Notes under the pieces: model-generated
Databases searched by the model: none
What the model saw: only the letters and a program-made list of their open reading frames with translations
What the model was told of the DNA's origin: nothing
Program-made: the position numbers and the translations under genes
Shown: positions 1 to 7,769 of the stretch, piece after piece
Layout: each line of letters starts with the position of its first letter
Numbering within the stretch: the stretch's first letter is position 1
Assembly: GCA_016125335.1 (NCBI GenBank)
Contig: WGLY01000017.1
Location: 62,001 to 126,000 of the forward strand
DNA length: 64,000 nucleotides
Source: Frankiales bacterium
GTDB taxonomy: Bacteria > Actinomycetota > Actinomycetes > S36-B12 > CAIYMF01
Direction: 5' to 3'

Positions 1-179
1 AGGTCATCGCTCACCCACACCGTGCCGCGTCCGACGCGCGAGTCGAACAGCGCCTCCGCGAACGCGCGCGACACGGCGGGGTCGCGCTCGGTCATGAAGT
101 CCCACGCCGGGTCGGCCACGAAGGCCGCGAGCACCGTGGCCAGGACGCCCTCGCGGTCGTCGACCGTCGCCCGCCGCAC
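1..179 (-). CDS. GNAT-family N-acetyltransferase, N-terminal part only
   Basis: Only the first 60 or so codons are present; the gene runs off the left edge. The minus strand reads VRRATVDDREGVLATVLAAF and onward, a typical opening of the acetyl-CoA-binding GNAT fold (strand 1 with R-x-A-T-x-x-D, then helix 1). The CoA-binding loop lies outside the window, so the substrate cannot be guessed. I start the gene at GTG 179-177. The upstream in-frame ATG (260-258) would force translation through a perfect inverted repeat and adds residues with no family resemblance. Confidence 0.55.
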   Translation of the reverse strand, partial: MRRATVDDREGVLATVLAAFVADPAWDFMTERDPAVSRAFAEALFDSRVGRGTVWVSDD

Positions 180-185
180 CCCGAC

Positions 186-258
186 GCCCCCGTCGTTACT
201 GCCCGAATGACCGGAGACCGGCCCGGATTCCGGTTCTTGGGGCAGTAACGACGGGGGC
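186..258. repeat. Perfect 19-bp inverted repeat (hairpin or cruciform) before the GNAT gene
   Basis: Arms 186-204 and 240-258 are exact reverse complements (GCCCCCGTCGTTACTGCCC and its complement), separated by 35 bases that contain a weaker internal pairing (CCGGA with TCCGG). It sits directly before the likely GTG start of the GNAT gene. A 19-bp perfect stem is far longer than expected by chance. It may be an attenuator, a regulator site or a small palindromic mobile repeat. I saw no second copy in the window. Confidence 0.85.
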
Positions 259-331
259 ATGGGGTCACGGTAGCGAGCGCGGGGCCCGGGCGCCGTGCGT
301 GCGTGCGGGCGGGCGGGGGTGAGCGGGGCGG

Positions 332-1552
332 TCAGCGGCCGGCGGCGATGGTGTCGAGGTGGTGGCGGATCTGGAGGGCGACCGCAGCCCCCTCGCCGAC
401 AGCGGAGGCCAGCTGCTTGGTGGACCCGGACCGGACGTCGCCGGCCGCGAACACCCCGGGCAGCGAGGTCTCGAAGGTGCGGTCGGTGACGACGAACCCC
501 GCGGCGTCGAGCTCCACGAGCCCGTCGAGCCAGCCGGTGTTGGGGTCGAGGCCCACGAAGACGAAGGCCGCGTCCGCGTCGTGCCGCGACTCCTCGCCCG
601 CGGGCTCGCCCGCGGCGTCGAGCGGCACCAGCGACACCGACTCCAGCGCCCCGTCCTCGCCCGCGCCGAAGCGGGTGACGCCGGTCTCGGTGAGCACGGT
701 CATCGCGGGGTGGTGCTCGACCTTGTCCTGGAGCAGGCGGGAGGCGCGGGGCATCCCGCCGCGCTCGACGATGGTCACGTGGCGGGCGAACTGGGTGAGG
801 AACAGCCCCTCCTCGAACCCGCTGTTGCCGCCGCCGATCACCACCAGCTCGTCCGCGTCGCGGTAGAACGGTCCGTCGCAGGTGGCGCAGAAGTGCACCC
901 CGCGGCCGATGAGGTCATCCTCGCCCGGCGCCCCCGTGCGGCGGTAGGTCGACCCGGTGGCGATGAGCACGGCGCCGGCGTGCAGCTCCTGCCCGGTGGA
1001 CGTGGTGACGACGGACGTCCCGCCCTCGGTGCTCACCCGTGCCGCGCCGACGGCAGGCAGCAGCTCGACGCCGTAGCGGCGCGCCTGCGCGGCGAAGCGG
1101 TCGGCCAGCTCGGCGCCGCCGACGCCCTCCGGGAAGCCGGGGTAGTTGTCCAGCCGCTCGGTCACCCCGGCCTGCCCGCCCAGGGCGGACCGGTCCAGCA
1201 CGAGGGTGCGCAGGTTCTCCCGCGCGGCGTAGATCGCGGTGGTGAGACCCGTGGGACCGCCGCCGACGATCACCACGTCGTACGACGTCATCGCGGCCTC
1301 GCGGCTCAGGCCCAGCTTGTCGGCCAGCTCCTCGTTGCTGGGCTCGGCGAGGTGGCTGCCGTCGGGGAAGACGATGGTCGGGATGATGCGCCGGCCGTCG
1401 TTGAACCGCTCGACCGTCGCGTTCTCCTCGGGGTGCTCCTCGAGGTCGACGTAGTGGAACGGCACGCGCTGCTCGCCCAGGAAGGCCTTGCTGCGGCGGC
1501 AGTCCGGGCACCAGGCGGCGCCGTAGAGGGTGAGCATCGGGTCGTCGGTCAC
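332..1552 (-). CDS. Glutaredoxin-like domain fused to thioredoxin reductase-type FAD oxidoreductase
   Basis: A 406-residue cytoplasmic redox enzyme. Residues 1-80 form a glutaredoxin/mycoredoxin-like domain with the CxxC pair C15-P-D-C18 and the cis-proline motif IIPT. From about residue 88 follows a thioredoxin reductase fold: FAD Rossmann motif GGGPTG, redox-active CATC (around residue 220), NADPH motif GGGNSG, and the C-terminal FAD motif FAAGDVRSGS. It probably passes electrons from NADPH through FAD and CATC to its own glutaredoxin domain. GTG 1552-1550 is chosen because GAGGAGG lies five to six bases upstream; the longer frame to 1708 is arginine-rich and not conserved-looking. It appears to be monocistronic. 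Confidence 0.9.
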   Translation of the reverse strand: MTDDPMLTLYGAAWCPDCRRSKAFLGEQRVPFHYVDLEEHPEENATVERFNDGRRIIPTIVFPDGSHLAEPSNEELADKLGLSREAAMTSYDVVIVGGGPTGLTTAIYAARENLRTLVLDRSALGGQAGVTERLDNYPGFPEGVGGAELADRFAAQARRYGVELLPAVGAARVSTEGGTSVVTTSTGQELHAGAVLIATGSTYRRTGAPGEDDLIGRGVHFCATCDGPFYRDADELVVIGGGNSGFEEGLFLTQFARHVTIVERGGMPRASRLLQDKVEHHPAMTVLTETGVTRFGAGEDGALESVSLVPLDAAGEPAGEESRHDADAAFVFVGLDPNTGWLDGLVELDAAGFVVTDRTFETSLPGVFAAGDVRSGSTKQLASAVGEGAAVALQIRHHLDTIAAGR

Positions 1553-1743
1553 GGGTTCCTCCTCGCAGATGGTGCTCCTAGCAACCCTGCGGCGTCGCCG
1601 CGCCTTCCGGCCAGGTCTTACGGAACTGTGTCGGCTCCTGACGGTCGCCGCCACCGGCGCCCCCGGACGGCGGACCCGGGCTCCGCCGGCCCGGCGTCGG
1701 GCGTGCATCGGTGGGACGATGGAGGTGTCGAAAGGTGGTCATG

Positions 1744-1917
1744 ATGTCCTCCGTGTGGGCGCCGGACCGTCGTCCCGAGTCCTCACCGCACCCCGTCTAC
1801 GGCGTCGAGCTGCTGGCTCACGCCCCGACCCGCGGCTACGACCGCCGGACCGCGCCGAGGTCCGTGCGGCACAGCCGCCGCCTGTGCGTGCGGGTGCGGC
1901 GCTCCGGTCACCGGTAG
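1744..1917 (+). CDS. Possible small basic protein, function unknown
   Basis: This 57-codon frame is the only plus-strand candidate in the 389-base gap between the redox fusion gene and the ApbE gene (1553-1941). A purine-rich stretch AAAGGTGG (1731-1738) lies five bases before ATG 1744 (another ATG at 1741 is too close). The product would be rich in arginine and serine, with no membrane segment and no motif I recognise. In DNA this GC-rich such frames arise easily by chance, so only the ribosome-binding site argues for it. The rest of the gap shows nothing clear. Confidence 0.25.
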   Translation: MSSVWAPDRRPESSPHPVYGVELLAHAPTRGYDRRTAPRSVRHSRRLCVRVRRSGHR

Positions 1918-1941
1918 TGCCCGTGGGTGCGCAGCGCCGGG

Positions 1942-2817
1942 TCATCCCCCGTCGCGGGGGAAGGCCGGGCCGAAGAAGGACGCCTGCCCGTCCTTGATGA
2001 AGTACACCGACCAGCCCGGCAGCGACGCGAACCACCGCGCGGCGCCCGGTCCCTCCAGCAGGGCCGCCGTGGCGAGCGCGTCGGCCAGCCCCGCATCCGG
2101 CCCGACCACCGTGGTGGAGTCGTAGTAGACGTCGGTGGAGCCTGTGCGCGGGTTGCGGATGTGCGCGCCCCGCTCGTAGAGCCCGCTGGTGGCGACCGCG
2201 CCGTCGCCGAGGTGCACCACCTCGACCACCTGCTGGTTGTCGTAGGGGTTGAGGATGCCGACGGCCCACAGCTCGTCGGGCGCCTGGCGCCCTCGGCAGG
2301 CGATGTCGCCCGCGGCGTTGATGCTCACGTTCGCGACGCCGGCCCGCACGAAGCGGTCGGCCAGCTGGCCGGCAGCCCAGCCCTTGACGTAGCCCGAGGG
2401 GTCGACGCCGCCCTTGACCGCCCACGGGTCGAACGCGCCCTCGGTGAGCGTCTTGATCCACTGGCACGTCTCGAGCACCTCCTGCACCACGGCGGGAGTG
2501 CGGTGCAGCTCGATGAGCCCGTTGCGGTACATCGTGATCGGCGTGTCGACGCGGTAGGTGGAGAACCAGGCGTCCACCTGGTGCAGGTAGGCGATCCCGT
2601 CGGCGAGCAGCTCGTCCATGTCGGGGGGCAGGTGCGGGCCGCGCAGGTCGATCACCACGGCCGTGCCCCACACGTGCTCCACGTGCAGCTTCTGGGCCCA
2701 GGGCCCGGGGCCGGCGTAGGTGACGCGCGGCGCCTCGGGCTCCGCGCCCTCCGCGGGGGAGTGCTCGTCGGGGGTCACCGGGCCATGATCCACGGCCGGG
2801 CCGGCTGCGCCGGTCAT
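1942..2817 (-). CDS. apbE: FAD:protein FMN transferase (ApbE family)
   Basis: ApbE enzymes attach FMN, taken from FAD, to a threonine or serine in the S/T-G-A-T/S motif of FMN-binding-domain proteins. The 291-residue product has the family marks: PSGYVKGWA (Mg/FAD loop), VSINAAGDIA, TSGLYERGAHIRNPRTG, and a C-terminal DALATAALL. No signal peptide or lipobox cysteine is obvious, although ApbE proteins often act outside the membrane, so its location is open. It is the last gene of the operon, 16 bases after a gene for an FMN-binding-domain protein; the three such proteins upstream are its natural targets. Confidence 0.92.
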   Translation of the reverse strand: MTGAAGPAVDHGPVTPDEHSPAEGAEPEAPRVTYAGPGPWAQKLHVEHVWGTAVVIDLRGPHLPPDMDELLADGIAYLHQVDAWFSTYRVDTPITMYRNGLIELHRTPAVVQEVLETCQWIKTLTEGAFDPWAVKGGVDPSGYVKGWAAGQLADRFVRAGVANVSINAAGDIACRGRQAPDELWAVGILNPYDNQQVVEVVHLGDGAVATSGLYERGAHIRNPRTGSTDVYYDSTTVVGPDAGLADALATAALLEGPGAARWFASLPGWSVYFIKDGQASFFGPAFPRDGG

Positions 2818-2833
2818 CCGCGCGTCCCGCGCG

Positions 2834-3517
2834 TCAGATGCCGGCCTGCGACATCGCCGACTGGAGCGAGGCCTTCCACGAGATCCACGTCAGCGTCGCG
2901 CCGCTCACGTTGGCGATGTTGGGCCCCTGCGCCTTGAGCGTCTCGGACTTGAGGATCGGGATCGAGAAGTCCGAGTACGGCTGCGAGTCGCCGTTGGGGT
3001 AAACGGTGGGCCAGACGGCGATGATCTTGCCGCCCTGCACGCGGATGGCCACCTGCACCTTGCCGTACTTGTGCGTCTGGAGGGAGCCCACGTAGTCCTT
3101 GGGCGCCGTCGACGTCTTGGTCGGGGTCGGTGCGGGCGCGGGCTTCGTCGTGGTCTTGGACGGCGCGGGTGCCGGGGCCGAGCTCTTCGTGGGCGCGGCC
3201 GCCGGCGGCGCCGACGACGCGGCCGGCTTGGCGGCGGGCTTGGCCGCCGCCTTGGTCGGCTTCGCCGCGGGCTTGGCGGCCGCCTTGGTGGGCGAGGCGG
3301 ACGGGCTCGCGGACGGCGAGGTGCTCGCCGCGGGGCTCGCGCCGGTGCCGTTGGGGTCGGCGGCGCCGTTGCTGCCGTCGAGCGGCGGCGGGCCGCCGAG
3401 TGCCGCGCTGTCGGCCGGACCGGAGGCGATGGCCGCGGGCACGTCCGCACCGGAGTAGGTGAGGACGGCGACGAGGCCGGCCAGGGTGCCGGAGGACACC
3501 AGGATCGCGCGCTTCAT
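2834..3517 (-). CDS. Secreted FMN-binding-domain protein with Ala/Pro/Lys-rich linker
   Basis: A 227-residue protein: an N-terminal signal peptide (MKRAILVSSG, then a hydrophobic run to about residue 30), a low-complexity linker (about 60-140) of SPSASPS and KAAAKPAAKP repeats, and a C-terminal FMN-binding domain. The flavinylation motif is SGAT at 205-208, threonine 208 being the predicted attachment residue. There is no lipobox cysteine and no LPXTG. The basic, proline-rich linker suits wall spanning. GAGGAG lies six bases before ATG 3517. It sits between the membrane reductase gene (76-base gap) and apbE. Confidence 0.88.
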   Translation of the reverse strand: MKRAILVSSGTLAGLVAVLTYSGADVPAAIASGPADSAALGGPPPLDGSNGAADPNGTGASPAASTSPSASPSASPTKAAAKPAAKPTKAAAKPAAKPAASSAPPAAAPTKSSAPAPAPSKTTTKPAPAPTPTKTSTAPKDYVGSLQTHKYGKVQVAIRVQGGKIIAVWPTVYPNGDSQPYSDFSIPILKSETLKAQGPNIANVSGATLTWISWKASLQSAMSQAGI

Positions 3518-3593
3518 GACGTGCTCCTCGTGCAGGTGCCGCAGGTGCGGCGGGGGGTCGGGTCCAGGGTGCGGGGGTCGGCGTACCCGCTCG

Positions 3594-5195
3594 TCAGAAC
3601 GTGAACAGCTCGTGGTGGATCTTGTGCTCGGGGACGCCGACGTCCTTGACGGCCTCGATGATCGTGTCGGTGAAGGCGACCGGGCCGCAGACGTAGACGT
3701 CGGACGCGGCCAGCCCGGGCACCAGCTGGTTGAGGTAGTCCGGGCCGAGCGGGTGCAGCCGGCGCGGACCCTGCAGGTAGTGCAGCCGCCAGCCGCGCGC
3801 GGTGACCAGGTCCTCGAGCTCCTGGCGCAGCACCGCGGTGGCGACGTCGGGCACCCGGTAGACGATCGTGGCCGCGGTGCCGTCCGGCAGGTCCTCGAGC
3901 ACGGCCCGGATCGGGGTGATCCCCACGCCGGCCGCGAAGCAGGCGATGCTCTCGCCGTGCCGCGAGCCCGCGGTGAACACGCCGTAGGGTCCCTCGGCCC
4001 ACACACGAGTGCCTGGGCGCAGTCGCTTCACGGCCCGCGACTGGTCGCCGAGGTCCTTGATGGTGATGCGCAGCCACGAGTCGTTCGGCGAGGCCGACAG
4101 GGAGTAGGGGTGGGCCTGCCACCACCAGTCGCGGGTGAGGAACCGCCACTGGAAGAACTGCCCGCCGCGGGCCTTGAGCAGGTCGAGGTCGACGCCGGAG
4201 ATGTAGAGCGAGACGACGTTGTCGCCCTCGGGCACGACGGCCTCGATCCGCATCTGGTGCTTCTGCGACATGGCCAGCGGGATCACGATGCGGCCCACCA
4301 CGATCGTGACGAGCACGAACAGGTAGAGCGCGGTCCAGAAGTACCGCTGGTAGGGGTGCGCCACGAACATGGGCCCCAGCGCCACCTGGTGGCCGAAGGA
4401 GAGCGCCACCGCGATGTAGAAGTACAGGTGCGCGACCCACCAGGTCTCGTACTTCATGCGGTTGCGGATGCGGCGGTAGGACATCACGCCCAGCGCCATC
4501 ATCAGCACGAAGGCGGTGAACGCCGGCATCATCCACGCGGACTTGGTCACGAGGTCCCACAGCTGGCCGAGCACCGAGTGCTCCTCGGCCTGGGCGTAGC
4601 TGATGGTCGTGAACACGACGTGGCCGAGGATCAGGAACAGCGAGTACGGCGCCACCGTGCGGTGCAGGGCGACGAGGCGGTCGTGGCCGATCTCGCGCTC
4701 GATCCACGGGATGCGCGCCATCAGCAGCACCATCACCAGCGACAGGTAGGTGCCCAGCAGCGCAGCGATGGTGCCGACGGCGAGCATCTTCCCGCCGGGC
4801 AGGTCGAGGCCGTCCTTCACCGCGTAGACGCCGATGCCCAGCGAGATGCCCAGGCCGATGGCGGCCGCGGTGAGCGCGATGTCGCCGCGGTGGCGGGTGC
4901 GGCCCCGGGCTGCGAGGCCTCGCGTGATCGGCGGCCGCGCGTGGCGCGGGCGCGACGGCGCGGGGGGCGGCGCGGTGGGGGCGACGGTGGCCACGGGCGC
5001 CGGAACCGCGTGCGGCACCGGCAGCGCGACCGGCGGGGTCGCGGGCGGCGGTGCCAGGAGCGTGCCCACGGCGTCCGGACCCGGCAGGTAACGGGGCGCC
5101 AGCTCGGGCGCGCCCGTGAGCGTGCCGGCGTCCACGAACGCGTGGCGGCCGGAGCCGAGCTCGGTGAACGGGTCGCGGCCCGCGCCGGTGCTCAC
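3594..5195 (-). CDS. Ferric-reductase-like transmembrane protein with FAD/NAD(P)-binding domain
   Basis: A 533-residue membrane flavocytochrome. Residues 1-100 are an unusual cytoplasmic Pro/Ala-rich tail. Six or so membrane segments follow, with paired histidines that could hold two b-hemes (ALHRTVAPYSLFLILGH and WWVAHLYFYIAVALSFGH). The C-terminal part is ferredoxin-NADP reductase-like: FAD motif HPYSLSASP, nucleotide-binding GVGITPIRAVL, and the final VYVCGP. The family moves electrons from cytoplasmic NAD(P)H across the membrane. Its GTG start overlaps the stop of the preceding FN3 gene by 4 bases. The genes around it suggest that the exported FMN proteins, rather than soluble iron, receive the electrons. 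Confidence 0.88.
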   Translation of the reverse strand: MSTGAGRDPFTELGSGRHAFVDAGTLTGAPELAPRYLPGPDAVGTLLAPPPATPPVALPVPHAVPAPVATVAPTAPPPAPSRPRHARPPITRGLAARGRTRHRGDIALTAAAIGLGISLGIGVYAVKDGLDLPGGKMLAVGTIAALLGTYLSLVMVLLMARIPWIEREIGHDRLVALHRTVAPYSLFLILGHVVFTTISYAQAEEHSVLGQLWDLVTKSAWMMPAFTAFVLMMALGVMSYRRIRNRMKYETWWVAHLYFYIAVALSFGHQVALGPMFVAHPYQRYFWTALYLFVLVTIVVGRIVIPLAMSQKHQMRIEAVVPEGDNVVSLYISGVDLDLLKARGGQFFQWRFLTRDWWWQAHPYSLSASPNDSWLRITIKDLGDQSRAVKRLRPGTRVWAEGPYGVFTAGSRHGESIACFAAGVGITPIRAVLEDLPDGTAATIVYRVPDVATAVLRQELEDLVTARGWRLHYLQGPRRLHPLGPDYLNQLVPGLAASDVYVCGPVAFTDTIIEAVKDVGVPEHKIHHELFTF

Positions 5196-7759
5196 AGCCC
5201 CGCCTGCGTGATGGCCGACTGGAGCGACGTCTTGTACGCCGACCAGCTCAGCGTGGCCCCCGACACCTTGGTGATGCTCGCGGAGTTGGCGGCCACCGTC
5301 TTCGTGTCGTACTGCGGCAGCGCCGTGTTGTTGATCTTCACCGTCTCACTCTGCCCATCGCTGGTGACCAGGGTTCCCTTGGAGCTCGTGATCACGCTGT
5401 TGGTCACGACGATGACGACGCGGATCGTCCCGTGACCGCTGGCGATCGTGCCGATCGCGCCGGTGAACGTGCCGTTCACCGGCGGCTTCGCCGGGGTCCC
5501 CGTGACCGACGCGGACGCCGGTCCCTCGGTGGTCTGGTTCACGGCCGTGACGTAGTAGGTGTACGTCGCACCGTTGGTGAGGCCGGTGTCGGTGAACGTC
5601 GCCGCGGTGGGCGACCCGACGAGCACGCCGCCGCGGTACACCCGGTACCCCGTGGCCGGTGTCACGGCGTTCCAGGTCAGCACCACCTGGGCGTTGCCCG
5701 CGGTGGCGGCCACGCCCGTGGGAGCCGGCGGCGCAGGCGCCATCGGCGTCGCGGTCACGGTGCTCGACGCCGGCGAGAGCGCCGCCCCGTTGGTGGCCAC
5801 GACGTAGTAGGAGTACGCCGTGCCGTTGGTGAGCCCGGTGTCGGTGAACGTCGTCCCGGCCTGCGTGGAGACCAGCGTGGAGCCGCGGTACACGCGGTAG
5901 CCGGTCGCGTTCGCGGACGCGCTCCACGACAGTGCCACCTGCGCGTTGCCCGCCGTGGCGGTGAGTCCCGTGGGCTGCGCCGGCGTCAGCACGAACGGTG
6001 TCGCGGTGACGGTGGCCGAGGCCGCGGACTCCGTGCCGCCGTTGAGCGCGGTGACGTAGTAGGAGTACGTCGTGCCGTTGGTGACAGTGCTGTCGGTGAG
6101 GCTGTTGCCGCTGAGGCCGCCCTGCAGCAGCGTTCCGTTGCGGTAGACGTTGTAGCCCGTGGCGCCGCTCACCACGTTCCACGACAGCGACACGATGCCG
6201 TCGCCGGCGGTCGCGGACAGCCCCGTGGGGGCGCCGGTGGCCGCGGCCTGGGGTGTCGCCGTCGCCGTGGCGCTCGCGGCCGACGTGGAGGTGCTCGACC
6301 TCGCCACCACGTAGTAGCTGTACGACGTCCCGTTCGTCACCGTGGTGTCCAGGTACGACGGCGTCGTCACGGTGGTGAGCTGCGTGCCGTTGCGGTAGAC
6401 GACGTAGCTCGTCGCGCCGGACACCGTGCCCCACGTCAGCTGCACCTGCGCGTCGCCCGGCGTGGCGGCCAGGCCGGCGGGGGTCGCGAGGGGCGGCGCG
6501 ACCGGCGTGGCGCTCGCGGTCGAGGAGAACGGCGAGGCTGGCGAGTTGAGCCGGTAGGCCACGACCTTGTACGTGTACGACGTCCCGTTGGTCAGCCCGG
6601 TGTTCACGTACGACGTCGTCGTGACGGTCGCGATCTTCGTGGACCCGCGGTAGACGCCGTAGGACGTCGCCCCGGCGCTCGCGGTCCAGGTGAGCGACAC
6701 CTGGCGGTCGCCGGGGGAGGCGACGAGGTTGGTCGGCGCGTCCGGCGCGGTGGCCACCGGCGTGCACGGCACCGCCGCCGAGGGCGACGAGGCCGCGGTG
6801 CCGTTGAGGGCCACCACGGTGTAGAGGTACGTGGTGCCGTCCACCAGGCCGGTGTCGAGGAACGTGGCGTCGGTGACCGTGCCCACGGCCACGCCGTCGC
6901 GGTAGACGGTGTACGACGTCGCGGCCGCCGACGCCTGCCAGGCCAGCGTGGCCGTCCCGTCGCCGGGCGAGGTCACCAGCGACGACGGCGCGGCGGGTGC
7001 GAGCGCGGTCGGCGTCCCGGTCACGGCGGCGGACTGCGGCGACCAGCCGGCGACGTTCGTGGCGAGCACCTGGTAGGAGTAGGCGACGCCGTTGTCCAGA
7101 CCGGTGTCGAGGTACGTGGTCGACACGGTGAGCGCGATCTGGACCCCGTCGCGGTACACGCGGTAGCCGGTCGCGCCGTCGACGGCGGCCCAGGTGAGCG
7201 TCACCTGTCCCGTGGCGCCGACGGTCTGCAGCCCGGTGGGGGCGGCCGGGAGGGCGACGTAGGGCGCCTGCACGTAGTGCTGCGCCTTCACGCGCGCGGT
7301 GACGGCGTCGACGGTCTTCACCATCGCCAGCTGCGAGGCCACCACCTCGCGCGCGGCGGCGTACACCTTGGCGCTCACCGCCTGGTAGGCCTTGAGCGTG
7401 CGGGCGTCGTCCAGCTTCGACGGCGTCGCCTTCGCCTTGCGAGCGGCGTCGAGGGCGACCTTCTGCGCGTGCTTGAGCGTCGCGTACGACGCCAGCGCGT
7501 GCAGGTAGCGGGTGCGGGCCGCGATGACGCCCGGGTCGGCGTCGACGGCGAGGTTGATCTCCTCCTGCACCTGCGCGGCGGTCTGGCCCCAGTCGTTGTT
7601 GGGGTCGGTGTCCGCGGGCGGCGACACCGGGTTGATCGCGGCGTCGGCGACCGGCGCCTGGGCCAGCACGAGGCCGCCGAGCGTGGAGGCGACGGCACCG
7701 ATGCCTGCGGCGGCGGCGGTAAGCCGGACCCCGGGCGAGTGCGTGATGCGGTGGCTCAT
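5192..7759 (-). CDS. Secreted protein: helical domain, seven FN3 repeats, C-terminal FMN-binding domain
   Basis: An 855-residue exported protein. It has a signal peptide ending near ADAA (about 40), an alanine-rich helical region (about 55-165) opening with NDWGQTAAQVQEEI, seven fibronectin type III repeats each starting P-[ATS]-[GNS]-[LV] and containing YxVYRxG, and an FMN-binding domain whose flavinylation motif SGAT (833-836) ends in threonine 836. The FN3 rod could hold the flavin domain away from the membrane. No wall anchor or transmembrane tail is visible, so attachment may go through the helical domain. It follows the next FMN protein by 10 bases and overlaps the reductase gene. Confidence 0.9.
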   Translation of the reverse strand: MSHRITHSPGVRLTAAAAGIGAVASTLGGLVLAQAPVADAAINPVSPPADTDPNNDWGQTAAQVQEEINLAVDADPGVIAARTRYLHALASYATLKHAQKVALDAARKAKATPSKLDDARTLKAYQAVSAKVYAAAREVVASQLAMVKTVDAVTARVKAQHYVQAPYVALPAAPTGLQTVGATGQVTLTWAAVDGATGYRVYRDGVQIALTVSTTYLDTGLDNGVAYSYQVLATNVAGWSPQSAAVTGTPTALAPAAPSSLVTSPGDGTATLAWQASAAATSYTVYRDGVAVGTVTDATFLDTGLVDGTTYLYTVVALNGTAASSPSAAVPCTPVATAPDAPTNLVASPGDRQVSLTWTASAGATSYGVYRGSTKIATVTTTSYVNTGLTNGTSYTYKVVAYRLNSPASPFSSTASATPVAPPLATPAGLAATPGDAQVQLTWGTVSGATSYVVYRNGTQLTTVTTPSYLDTTVTNGTSYSYYVVARSSTSTSAASATATATPQAAATGAPTGLSATAGDGIVSLSWNVVSGATGYNVYRNGTLLQGGLSGNSLTDSTVTNGTTYSYYVTALNGGTESAASATVTATPFVLTPAQPTGLTATAGNAQVALSWSASANATGYRVYRGSTLVSTQAGTTFTDTGLTNGTAYSYYVVATNGAALSPASSTVTATPMAPAPPAPTGVAATAGNAQVVLTWNAVTPATGYRVYRGGVLVGSPTAATFTDTGLTNGATYTYYVTAVNQTTEGPASASVTGTPAKPPVNGTFTGAIGTIASGHGTIRVVIVVTNSVITSSKGTLVTSDGQSETVKINNTALPQYDTKTVAANSASITKVSGATLSWSAYKTSLQSAITQAGL

Positions 7760-7769
7760 GGTCGCCGCC

